Below, one piece after another: positions 17,814 through 26,300 of a DNA stretch of 31,009 nt. The position numbers were made by a program, and so were the translations under genes. Within the stretch, counting starts at the first letter, position 1. Every line of letters begins with the position of its first letter. Origin of the DNA: an uncultured Clostridia bacterium (GTDB lineage Bacteria; Bacillota; Clostridia; Lachnospirales; Lachnospiraceae); contig CAMUFS010000002.1 in assembly GCA_947088195.1 (NCBI GenBank), positions 1 to 31,009 of the forward strand. Direction: 5' to 3'. A model generated the notes under the pieces. The model saw nothing but the letters and a program-made list of their open reading frames with translations, was not told the DNA's origin and did not search any database.

Positions 17814-17827
17814 TTCCTCATTTCTGC
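17814..17827 (-). promoter_or_regulatory. Shared leader motif ahead of the FGGY kinase
   Basis: GCAGAAATGAGGAA on the minus strand, three bases before the kinase start codon. It is identical to the core of the leaders of araD and transketolase and contains the ribosome binding site. Confidence 0.6.
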
Positions 17828-17836
17828 ACTTACTGC

Positions 17837-18532
17837 CTATTCCTTATCCTGTCCATAATAAGCATTTGCCCCATGTTTTCTGTAATAATGTTTGTCGAGA
17901 AGATACTGCCCGACACGCTCCACACGCGGATTAAGCGTCATGGTCTTATATGCCATCTCTGCTACTTTTTCAAGCACCACTGCATGATAAACGCTCTCTT
18001 TTGGATTCTTTCCCCAGGAAAAGGGACCATGATTCTTCACCACAATACCGGGAACTGCCATCGGGTCCTTCTCACCGATTGTCTCCACAATCACATTTCC
18101 AGTATTTTTTTCATATGCATCCGCAATCTCCTGCGCCGTCAAATCTCTAGTACATGGAATATCCCCAAAGAAATAATCTGCATGGGTGGTGCCAAGAGCT
18201 GGTATATGCATCCCAGCCTGCGCAAAAGTGACTGCCCACGCCGAATGTGTGTGCACCACACCACCTATATTGGGATAGGTGCGATACAGCACAAGATGTG
18301 TTGGCGTGTCGGAAGATGGCTTATACATTCCTTCAATCACCTTTCCTTCCATATCCACCACAACCATATCCTCCGGCTTCATAACATCATAATCCACACC
18401 ACTTGGCTTGATAACTACCAAGCCCTTCTCTCTGTCGATTCCACTGACATTGCCCCATGTATAGATAACCAGCCCCTTTTCCACAAGCTCCATATTTGCC
18501 TTGTAGACATCTTCTTTTAATTGTTCTAGCAT
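17837..18532 (-). CDS. araD: L-ribulose-5-phosphate 4-epimerase
   Basis: A 231-residue class II aldolase-family epimerase that converts L-ribulose 5-phosphate to D-xylulose 5-phosphate, the entry of arabinose into the pentose phosphate pathway. Zinc ligands are the two His of VVHTHSAW and the His in VKNHGPF; KPSGVDY, the TTHADYF segment and the C-terminal HYYRKHGANAYYGQ are typical of AraD and not of fuculose aldolases. The start ATG 18532 has GAGG six bases upstream; an earlier in-frame ATG just before the ribosome site (M-R-K-R-M) and one at 18568 are rejected. It is the first gene of the pentose operon, 62 bases after mgtE in transcription order. No arabinose isomerase (araA) lies in the window. 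Confidence 0.94.
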   Translation of the reverse strand: MLEQLKEDVYKANMELVEKGLVIYTWGNVSGIDREKGLVVIKPSGVDYDVMKPEDMVVVDMEGKVIEGMYKPSSDTPTHLVLYRTYPNIGGVVHTHSAWAVTFAQAGMHIPALGTTHADYFFGDIPCTRDLTAQEIADAYEKNTGNVIVETIGEKDPMAVPGIVVKNHGPFSWGKNPKESVYHAVVLEKVAEMAYKTMTLNPRVERVGQYLLDKHYYRKHGANAYYGQDKE

Positions 18533-18534
18533 CC

Positions 18535-18552
18535 TCTTCCTCATTTCTGCGC
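18535..18552 (-). promoter_or_regulatory. Shared leader motif ahead of araD
   Basis: GCGCAGAAATGAGGAAGA on the minus strand, immediately before the araD start, is identical over 18 bases to the transketolase leader. It is preceded by GCGTCATACATG, which is loosely inverted relative to it. Confidence 0.6.
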
Positions 18553-18594
18553 CATGTATGACGCACAAGCTCTATCTCTCACTCTTGTATTTCT

Positions 18595-19953
18595 CTATAT
18601 ATCTAGCAGACGACAAGCAATCTGAAAATATACTATCAGACTAAAAGCATCTATAATTGTTGATATAAGCGGCGCTGCCATAATCGCCGGATCGAGCTTT
18701 AGCTTGCTCGCAGCGATCGGGAGCATACAGCCAATCGTCTTTGCCATAATCACTGTACAAAATAAGCTTAACACCACTGTCAGGCATATCATGGTATTGC
18801 CGGGATACATAATAACAAGACGGATAAAATTAATAAATCCCAAAACCACACCCACAATCACACCTACTCGAATTTCCTTCCACACCACTTTCAAAATATC
18901 ACTTGGTTCAACATCTCCTGTCGTCAATCCTCGTATTATCAGTGTGCTGCTCTGACTTCCCGCATTTCCGCCTGTTCCAGTCAACATAGGAATAAATGTC
19001 ACCAAAAGCGGAAGCGCCGCAAAGGCAGCTTCATACTTCGCAAGTATCCCTCCGGTGATCATGCTGCTAAACATCAACACCAGTAGCCAGAGCAATCGAT
19101 TCTTAGCTAAGTTAAATACAGACTCCTTTAGATATGGCTTCTCGCTTGGCAGCATCGCCGCCATCTTCTCAATATCCTCCGTTGCCTCCTGCTGCATAAC
19201 ATCCACCGCATCATCGACCGTGACAATGCCGACCAAACGATTCTCCTGATCCACAACTGGCAGGGAGAGCAAATCATACTTATTAAAGGTCTCTGCCACC
19301 AACTCCTGATCCTCTGTGGTGACAACCTTGATCACACGGTCGTCCATAATATCACCAAGAATTTTCTCATAAGGATTCATCAGCAGATCCTTAACGGTTA
19401 CAACTCCCTCCAGCTTTCTTTTGTTATCTGTCACATAGCAGGTATAGATTGTCTCTTTATCTATACCATTTTTCCGTATATAAGCAAATGCCTGTTCTAC
19501 GGTCATATTCTTCTTTAACCCAATATACTCGGCTGTCATAATGCTTCCTGCCGAATTTTCAGGATAATTTAAAAACTGATTGATAAGCGCTCTTGTGTCT
19601 GGCGCCGCATTTTTAAGCACCCTTTTTACTACCATTGCGGGCAGCTCTTCTAGCATGTCCACGGCATCATCCACAAATAGATCCTCGATAATATATTTAA
19701 TCTCTGAATCTGTAATACTATTAATAATATGTTCCTGCTTCTCTATTGGAAGACACGCAAACACATCCGTTGCTTGCTCCTTGGGAAGCATTCGGAATAC
19801 CACCACGGTCTTTTCAGAATTTAGTTCCTCGATAAAAGCTGCTACATCCACTTCATTCATATCGGAAAGAAGCTCCTTCAGCCGCCGAAACTGCTTCTGT
19901 TCTGCCAATGACAATAATTCCTCCAACGTCCATTCCCTGTTCTCCGACATCAT
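18595..19953 (-). CDS. mgtE: Magnesium transporter MgtE
   Basis: A 452-residue Mg2+ channel of the MgtE family. The order is complete: a helical N domain (about 1-130) rich in Asp/Glu with the VVFRMLP and EELPAMVVKRVL helices, two CBS domains (about 135-260) that bind Mg2+ and gate the pore, a connecting helix, and a five-helix membrane domain (about 285-452) with the TGTGGNAGSQSS pore signature. GGAGG lies five bases before the first of two adjacent ATG codons, so the start is 19953 or 19950. It has its own promoter with a leader of only about 20 bases, so no magnesium riboswitch fits. It precedes araD by 62 bases with no visible terminator, so read-through into the pentose operon is possible. 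Confidence 0.96.
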   Translation of the reverse strand: MMSENREWTLEELLSLAEQKQFRRLKELLSDMNEVDVAAFIEELNSEKTVVVFRMLPKEQATDVFACLPIEKQEHIINSITDSEIKYIIEDLFVDDAVDMLEELPAMVVKRVLKNAAPDTRALINQFLNYPENSAGSIMTAEYIGLKKNMTVEQAFAYIRKNGIDKETIYTCYVTDNKRKLEGVVTVKDLLMNPYEKILGDIMDDRVIKVVTTEDQELVAETFNKYDLLSLPVVDQENRLVGIVTVDDAVDVMQQEATEDIEKMAAMLPSEKPYLKESVFNLAKNRLLWLLVLMFSSMITGGILAKYEAAFAALPLLVTFIPMLTGTGGNAGSQSSTLIIRGLTTGDVEPSDILKVVWKEIRVGVIVGVVLGFINFIRLVIMYPGNTMICLTVVLSLFCTVIMAKTIGCMLPIAASKLKLDPAIMAAPLISTIIDAFSLIVYFQIACRLLDI

Positions 19954-19982
19954 GGTATCCTCCTCTCTCTGTCATCCCTTTC

Positions 19983-20012
19983 ATTATACTACAAAATGCC
20001 CGCATCCGTCCA
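19983..20012 (-). promoter_or_regulatory. Promoter of mgtE
   Basis: A perfect TATAAT (19983-19988 on the minus strand) lies 18 bases after a moderate TGGACG (20007-20012). The -35 box falls within the terminator hairpin of the upstream pgi gene. Transcription would start near 19976. Confidence 0.55.
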
Positions 20013-20034
20013 TCTGTCACGGATACGGGCATTT
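19994..20034 (-). terminator. Terminator hairpin after pgi
   Basis: A 16-base stem (19994-20009 with 20019-20034, one mismatch that forms a G-U pair) with a 9-base loop lies 60 bases past the pgi stop codon. On the minus strand it is followed by only a short T-run (ATTTTG), so termination may be incomplete. Confidence 0.75.
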
Positions 20035-20093
20035 CCCTACATGATTTGGATACCATCCAAACTATACTTGATCTTTAACCCATATATAGCTTT

Positions 20094-21440
20094 TTATAGA
20101 CGCTTCATCAATTCTTCTCTCTGTGCCTCATACCCCGGTTTGCCAAGCAAAGCGAACATATTCTTCTTATAGCTCTCCACACCTGGCTGATTGAATGGAT
20201 TAATTCCTAGTATATAACCACTCACGCCACATGCAAACTCAAAGAAATAAAACAGCTCACCCAGATAAAATTCATTCTGTTCTGGGATTGTCACCATAAG
20301 ATTTGGCACCTGTCCATCGGTATGTGCCAAAGCTGTGCCATTCATCGCACATTTATTGATAAAATCTACACTCTTGCCTGCAAGGTAATTCAAGCCATCC
20401 AAATCCACTGGCTCCTCCTCCAAAAATACCTCACACTGAGGCTTGTCCACATTCAGCACCGTCTCAAACATAATTCTTGCGCCATCTTGTATAAACTGCC
20501 CCATAGAATGAAGATCTGTTGTCAAATCAACGGCTGCCGGGAACAAGCCTCTCTGATCCTTTCCCTCGCTCTCGCCATAAAGCTGCTTCCACCACTCGCC
20601 AATATAATGAAGAGAAGGCTCATAATTTGCTACAATCTCAATCGCTTTTCCTTTTCTAAGAAGAATATTTCTCACCGCCGCATACTTCATCGCGTCATTC
20701 TCCTCAAACGGCTGTGAAAGAGCTGCCTCTCTTCCTGCTGCTGCACCTTCCATCAGCTTGTCAATATCAGCGCCGCTCACAGCTATCGGAAGCAATCCCA
20801 CCGCTGTGAGAACAGAAAATCTTCCTCCTACATCATCGGGAACCACAAATGTCTCATATCCTTCCTCTGTGGCAAGATTCTTAAGTGCTCCCTTCGCCTT
20901 ATCTGTCGTCGCATATATTCTCTTTGCTGCCTCTGCCTTGCCATATTTCTGTTCAAGCTTTTTCTTAAATACACGGAAGGCAATAGCAGGCTCTGTCGTC
21001 GTGCCAGATTTTGAGATAATATTAACAGAGAAATCCCTGTCGCCAATCACTTCCATCAGATGAGTGATATAAGTGCTGCTGATATTATTGCCCACATAGT
21101 AGATTTCCGGCGTCTTGCGTACTTCCTTTGATACGCTGTTGTAAAAATTATGCCTTAGAAATTCGATTGCTGCCCGTGCTCCCAGGTAAGAACCGCCGAT
21201 GCCAATTACAAGCAGCACCTCTGAATCTTTCTGAATCTTCTTCGCTGCCTCTTTGATTCTTGCAAATTCTTCCTTATCATAATCTACCGGAAGATCAATC
21301 CAGCCTAAATAGTCATTTCCCGCACCAGACTTTTTTAGTAATACTTCCTTTGCCTTTGCGGCGATCTCCGCCATACTCTCCATCTCATGTGGAGCGATCA
21401 CATTCGCCGCCCTGCCATAATCAAATGTCACCTTCGCCAT
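20094..21440 (-). CDS. pgi: Glucose-6-phosphate isomerase
   Basis: A 448-residue phosphoglucose isomerase of the shorter firmicute type, interconverting glucose 6-phosphate and fructose 6-phosphate in glycolysis. Phosphate-binding motifs GIGGSYLGARAA and SKSGTTTEPA are clear. The catalytic Glu region is SEGKDQRGLFP and the C-terminal NPFNQPGVESYKKNM carries the active-site lysine. The length is normal. AAAGGAG lies nine bases before ATG 21440. It is transcribed alone, between its own promoter and the hairpin at 19994-20034. Confidence 0.97.
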   Translation of the reverse strand: MAKVTFDYGRAANVIAPHEMESMAEIAAKAKEVLLKKSGAGNDYLGWIDLPVDYDKEEFARIKEAAKKIQKDSEVLLVIGIGGSYLGARAAIEFLRHNFYNSVSKEVRKTPEIYYVGNNISSTYITHLMEVIGDRDFSVNIISKSGTTTEPAIAFRVFKKKLEQKYGKAEAAKRIYATTDKAKGALKNLATEEGYETFVVPDDVGGRFSVLTAVGLLPIAVSGADIDKLMEGAAAGREAALSQPFEENDAMKYAAVRNILLRKGKAIEIVANYEPSLHYIGEWWKQLYGESEGKDQRGLFPAAVDLTTDLHSMGQFIQDGARIMFETVLNVDKPQCEVFLEEEPVDLDGLNYLAGKSVDFINKCAMNGTALAHTDGQVPNLMVTIPEQNEFYLGELFYFFEFACGVSGYILGINPFNQPGVESYKKNMFALLGKPGYEAQREELMKRL

Positions 21441-21509
21441 TTTTACACACTCCTTTGCACTTTTCCATGCATGTCTTATGCATCTGTTAATTATTTCTCA
21501 ATCTCTTTT

Positions 21510-21538
21510 ATTATATCCAATTTAAACAATAATAGCAA
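21510..21538 (-). promoter_or_regulatory. Promoter of pgi
   Basis: On the minus strand TTGCTA (21533-21538) and a perfect TATAAT (21510-21515) are 17 bases apart. The 63-base leader contains two ATGCAT palindromes five bases apart (21467-21472 and 21478-21483). Confidence 0.7.
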
Positions 21539-21552
21539 TAGTTATCACTTGT

Positions 21553-22290
21553 TTACCCCAAAAATCCTTCAATAATTTCCTCCACCAGCCTGCCCTCTGC
21601 AGGCGTCAGCATATAGGGGGCATCTGGCTCTCCCTGTTCTCTCTCTGAAGCAATCTGCTCTAACGATTTCTTCAAATATTTAATCTCTGTCTCTTCCTCC
21701 TCAGAAATTCTTCCATCCGCCCGCTTCTCTCTCAGCTCATGGATCAATGCTTCCTTCTCCGTCTGCCTGCTCCTCTCCCACGCCTCTGCTGGAAGACGAT
21801 TATTCAGATAATTGAGCACAGCGACCTCCAAAAGCTCCTGCTTTCGTCCAGCATTGCCAAGCCATGTAATATCCATAATACCTGCCAGCAACAATAGCCC
21901 CACCGCAGTATATAGCTCCAAAACTCCCTGACTGATGCCAAGATACTCCCCGCTCAAAAGAACAGCAGCTCCCATTATAAGACATAAAAACAAAGCTTGT
22001 CCTGATATCCGCTTTAGACCGTCGATCGTCATCCCAAAAAACCGATGATTGTAGATAGTTGCACTAATAAAGGAATCCATATCTTTCATCTGCTCCTCCC
22101 TCTGGCAGCAGCTCTCATAATTAGCCTTTAGCTGCCGGATCAGGCGATTCCTTGGCGCGCCGTTTCGCTTTAAATCTTTTAATAGCCCACGGTAAACCCC
22201 GCTCAGGCACAGACGGCTTAGCATCCCCACAACAGCCACCACTACCATTGCATACAGCACCCAATATTCATTCACTATCCTCGCAAACAT
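21553..22290 (-). CDS. Membrane protein of unknown function
   Basis: I do not recognise this 245-residue protein. It has an N-terminal membrane helix (about 10-31), a basic and charged cytoplasmic-looking stretch with a CC pair near residue 57, two closely spaced helices at about 98-115 and 119-138, and a strongly charged C-terminal third rich in Glu, Lys and Arg that could form a coiled coil (about 170-225). AAAGGGG lies seven bases before the ATG. It stands alone between the nucleosidase and pgi genes, with a candidate promoter at 22336-22364. No catalytic motif is evident. Confidence 0.8.
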   Translation of the reverse strand: MFARIVNEYWVLYAMVVVAVVGMLSRLCLSGVYRGLLKDLKRNGAPRNRLIRQLKANYESCCQREEQMKDMDSFISATIYNHRFFGMTIDGLKRISGQALFLCLIMGAAVLLSGEYLGISQGVLELYTAVGLLLLAGIMDITWLGNAGRKQELLEVAVLNYLNNRLPAEAWERSRQTEKEALIHELREKRADGRISEEEETEIKYLKKSLEQIASEREQGEPDAPYMLTPAEGRLVEEIIEGFLG

Positions 22291-22335
22291 ACAAATTCCC
22301 CTTTCTATTCCAAATATATTCCTTATGACAACCTT

Positions 22336-22364
22336 ATATTAGCATAACTGGAAAAATTTGGAAA
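22336..22364 (-). promoter_or_regulatory. Candidate promoter of the unknown membrane protein gene
   Basis: TTTCCA (22359-22364, minus strand) and TAATAT (22336-22341) are spaced 17 bases apart, about 45 bases ahead of the start codon. Confidence 0.4.
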
Positions 22365-22433
22365 GATAGTTACGAGAATTTTTGTGCGACATGTTTCGCC
22401 AGCTTTTTCTATTCTTATGTCTGTTTGCGGCAC

Positions 22434-23129
22434 TTACTGCAAACGTCTGGCTATTTCTGTCATCAAGTTCACAGAATGTTGGATCGCTTTGCGCTCAAAC
22501 TCAGCATAATCCATATGTGCGCTGTTATCTGCCTTATCGGAAATCGCACGAACAATCAAAAACGGAATCTGATTCAAATATGCTGTCTGCGCGATCGCTG
22601 CCCCCTCCATCTCTGTACAGAAGCCATGAAACTGCTCTGATATCCAATCCTTCTTCTCCTTATCAGAAATAAATTGATCGCCACTCACAACTCTTCCTGC
22701 AAAAACAGAAATATCAGGATTCACCTGCTCACAACATTCTTTTGCCAGAGCAAGCAGCTTCTCATCTCCCTGAAAAATAGAATTTTCCATCTGTGGAATC
22801 ACGCCATAGGCATAACCAAAGCCTGTCGCGTCCATATCATGCTGCATAGCATCCGTTGAGAGAACAATATCACCAATATTGATCTCATTCTTCAGCGAGC
22901 CTGCAATACCAGTATTCACAATAGCTGTCACATGAAATTCATCTGCCAGTATCTGCGCACAGATAGCTGCATTTACCTTCCCTACGCCACATCTTACAAC
23001 CACGACGGATGTCCCCTCAAGCACACCTTCCCAAAACTCCATAGAAGCCTTCCTCACTGTGCGTGATACCGTCATCCTATCCTTCAATCCTGATACTTCT
23101 TCCTCCATTGCACCTATAATTCCAAGCAT
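22434..23129 (-). CDS. mtnN: 5'-methylthioadenosine/S-adenosylhomocysteine nucleosidase
   Basis: A 231-residue nucleosidase that splits the adenine from methylthioadenosine and S-adenosylhomocysteine, part of methionine salvage and the activated methyl cycle. The N-terminal IGAMEEEV, the GVGKVNAA and NTGIAGSL segments, the substrate-binding TEMEGAAIAQ and the catalytic Asp198 in RAISDKAD match the family throughout. The length is normal. The ribosome binding site is weak: AGAGG is 13 bases before the ATG. It is probably transcribed alone from a promoter at 23167-23195. Confidence 0.96.
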   Translation of the reverse strand: MLGIIGAMEEEVSGLKDRMTVSRTVRKASMEFWEGVLEGTSVVVVRCGVGKVNAAICAQILADEFHVTAIVNTGIAGSLKNEINIGDIVLSTDAMQHDMDATGFGYAYGVIPQMENSIFQGDEKLLALAKECCEQVNPDISVFAGRVVSGDQFISDKEKKDWISEQFHGFCTEMEGAAIAQTAYLNQIPFLIVRAISDKADNSAHMDYAEFERKAIQHSVNLMTEIARRLQ

Positions 23130-23166
23130 TTTCTCTGTCCATCCTCTCTATAATATATTCCCTTCC

Positions 23167-23195
23167 ATCATATCACAGATAAAATGCAAAAACAA
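23167..23195 (-). promoter_or_regulatory. Promoter of the nucleosidase gene
   Basis: TTGTTT (23190-23195, minus strand) and TATGAT (23167-23172) are 17 bases apart, 38 bases ahead of the start codon. Confidence 0.55.
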
Positions 23196-23229
23196 CCGCA
23201 CCACTTTGTTTGTAGTTTATCTTTCTCAG

Positions 23230-23274
23230 AAAAAAATGTAAAGGTACATTTCCCCACATGAAGAAATGTACCTT
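23230..23274 (-). terminator. Terminator of the pectate lyase gene
   Basis: A 12-base stem (23241-23252 with 23263-23274, core AAGGTACATTTC) with a 10-base loop is followed on the minus strand by a run of seven T. It shares its core with the hairpin at 29560-29593 and the imperfect one at 29450-29483. A further ATGTA repeat next to it allows an alternative pairing. Confidence 0.85.
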
Positions 23275-23314
23275 CCCATCTGTTACATAAAACAGTATTT
23301 TATTCTATTTTATT

Positions 23315-26300
23315 TTATTGAATCCATGCACCAGATGCATCCACACGATAACCATCCGGCGTTATGGCATCTGCCATCATAGCTCCACTCTCTGTCAAAT
23401 AATACCATTTGCCATCCTTAAACTGCCAGCCAATCTTCATATCACCATTGACATCATCAAGCAGATACCACTTATCGTTCTTAAACTGCCAACCCGTCTT
23501 CATATCACCATTGACATCATCAAGCAAGTACCACTTGTTGTTCTTAAACTGCCAACCCGTCTTCATATCACCATTGACATCATCAAGCAAATACCACTGA
23601 TTATTCTCTGTCAAAAGCCAGCCTGTCTCCATAACCTTACTTTGCTTATCGAGGTAGTACCACTGATCACCCGGTTTAATCCAGCCACCTGCAGCTTTGC
23701 TGTCTGACTGGAAATAATACCAGTCGTTCTCCACCTTCTGCCATCTGTCTTTTGCCAATGTTCCATCCTTCTCACAAAATACAACTTCATGATTCGTTCC
23801 AACGATAAGCTTTCCTTCTCCAGTCACACGGACATTGTTAATCCCTACGCTAGTTCCCAGAACATTCTGCGCATTTTTCCTTTCTGTAAAGGTAAGCTTT
23901 GGTACCGTCTCACTGGTACTTGTACCTGAACTACTTGAAGAACTGGAACTGCTGTCATCGTAGTCATCATCGTCATCATCATAAGATGGCTTGCTTGGTT
24001 TATCTGGTTTACTTGGCTTATCTGGTTCACTCGGCTCTTCCGGCTCACTTGGATTTTCCGGTTCACTCGGTTCTTCTGGTTCGCTCGGTTCTTCCGGTTC
24101 ACTTGGATTTTCTGGTTCGCTCGGTTCTTCTGGTTCACTTGGCTCCTCTGGCTCTGAACCATCCTTTGTCAAAATTACTTTTACAGATACTGTCAATGCC
24201 TCTGCACCCTCTACTGTACCTTCCAGTACAATCTCCTCATTCTCTGTATAAGCATCCTTTAAAGAAGAAGTATCCCATGTGACAGTTGTCTGCTTATATG
24301 TCCCAGAAAGATATTTTACATTTACCGTTGCGGGAAGCTCTGCTATAATAGCTTCTTTCGACAATCCATCCGCCGGAATGGTTATCTTAACATCCTCTTC
24401 TGGCTCCACACTTGCTGGTCCGTCATTCTGCAAATAAATGGTTCTTCCCCTAGAATCCGTAAGCTGCATGTTTTCTATCTTTGCTGTAACACCAAGCAAA
24501 GCAAATCCATATTGCACTTCATCTGTCTCAGCAGGACGTCTGTCAGAAAATACCTTATACAGATCCATATCTGGGCTGTTTGTCGCACCTTCTGGGTATA
24601 CTCCAGAAGCCGCATCTGCATATGTTCCCTGATAGGTAACTTTATAGCCATCCTTTGTCTTTTCAAATATTACATGATATGTCTTTCCAATCTCATAGCT
24701 TGGTTTGGTATGCATATCATTAGCTGGCATACCATTGTTGGACTTACTTCCGCCATTACCAGAAGAACCATTTGCCTTTGTCCAATAGCCTGTCAAACCG
24801 CCCATCTCTGTGGAGGTTCCAGATACATGTCGAAAACCTAAGGAGCTAAATTCTTCTTCTCCATTCCCTATCTCAAACACACCGACAAACAATCCCTTAT
24901 CCTTGCTTGTATTATCAGTTCTCTCCAGAATGGTAATGTCAACCTCCATAGTCTCTCCATCTGTGGTCTTTGGAAATACAAAATAGCTTACATTCTGTGC
25001 TAGATCAGTTCCCGCTGTTTTTGTAATTCTTCCTTTTTCTGCTGTCTGCTTTAAGATCAGTGCACCGTTCTCTTCTGTGACAGTAAGATAATTATTTCCC
25101 TCTAATTCTACAATCTCAGGTGCAACCTGCTCCACACCTGTCTTGTCCACCAATGCTTTCGCTGCGATTGTCACTGGCCCAGCCACATTCTTAATTGTCA
25201 AAATTCCTTCTAGTGGATCAAGAAGCTCAAGTGCCATCTCAGCAGGCGCTGCATCACCGATTGTCACCTGAACTGTCTCTGGCAGACGATATCCCATTGT
25301 TGTAGTCAAAGTGACAACAATATCATTTCCTTTTGCCACAGTTTCTGGCCTGTCCGCAATCTCAATATTTTCCAGTTCATAAGTAATGTCATAAATATCT
25401 GCATTGATTTTCACATTGGAGAAACGGGCGGTATTTACCTGCTCTATCTCATTTGCCACTCTATTGCTCTCAGCGGCAAAGCCCACATATACCGTTTCTG
25501 GCATCTCCACTGTGCGAGTTCCTATCATCTCCCATGAAACTCCATCTGCAGAACAATACGCTGTGAAGTTATTCCCGCTGCGAACCAGACGCATCCAATA
25601 ACCAAGCTCTGTCGCACCGTTCTTAAATTTAACTGCTGGTCTTAATGCAATTCCTTCTTTCTCTGCATTAGAAACATCATCAATCGTCTCACCAAGATAA
25701 TCAAAATTCTCGCCCTTGACATCTCTTCCTGTCAGATACATGCCCCACGGCACACCCACAGATTCATCTGTCTTTGTCCATGATAATCCAAGTGCCGCTG
25801 ATGCTGCATCATTGTCCAGATCTGCACGAACCATAATACCAGCAAATGCATGATTATCCACCGAGCTGATGGACTCCAGCTTCGCTGTAATCTCCACATC
25901 GCCAGTTATCTCTCTGTACACATAATGGAAAGCATCCTGTTTTGCATTTGCCTTCTCTGTGCCAGAAATACTGCCTTCTGCCTTGCCAAGCTTACCATTA
26001 CCCTTGACAGTCAGAACACCATTCTCCAGATTTCCATACCCCTCAACATCTACATTACCAATGCTCTGTGAATCCCATCCCTCTGCCTTAAGCTCAGCAT
26101 CGCTCACATTGATATGTACCTCATGTGCTGTTGTCTGTGTCGCATTTCCCTCTGTATCATATACTCTTGCCGAAATAAAATAAGATCCATCCGGCAAATC
26201 AGGAAGCTCACAGCTCATGGAAGAACCACCTGCTGCTGTTCCAAACTTTGTAATTCCTGTTAATGTACTATAGTAAAAATCTGCATGGTCAATATTTCCA

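Noticed and set aside
19954..19993. Magnesium riboswitch ahead of mgtE
   Set aside because: The predicted leader is only about 20 bases and contains just the ribosome site; the hairpin upstream belongs to pgi.
22387..22444. Terminator after the nucleosidase gene
   Set aside because: GTTTGC/GCAAAC (22423-22428 with 22439-22444) overlaps the stop codon, the stem is only six bases and no T-run follows.
23417..24158. CRISPR-like tandem repeats
   Set aside because: The 63- and 18-base periodicities have no spacers and code in frame for wall-binding modules and a Ser-Glu-Pro linker.
23991..24282. Open frames on the plus strand opposite the pectate lyase linker
   Set aside because: They are shadows of the 18-base repeats, give Leu/Ser/Gly-repeat products, and lack ribosome sites. 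The same applies to other plus-strand frames opposite long genes.
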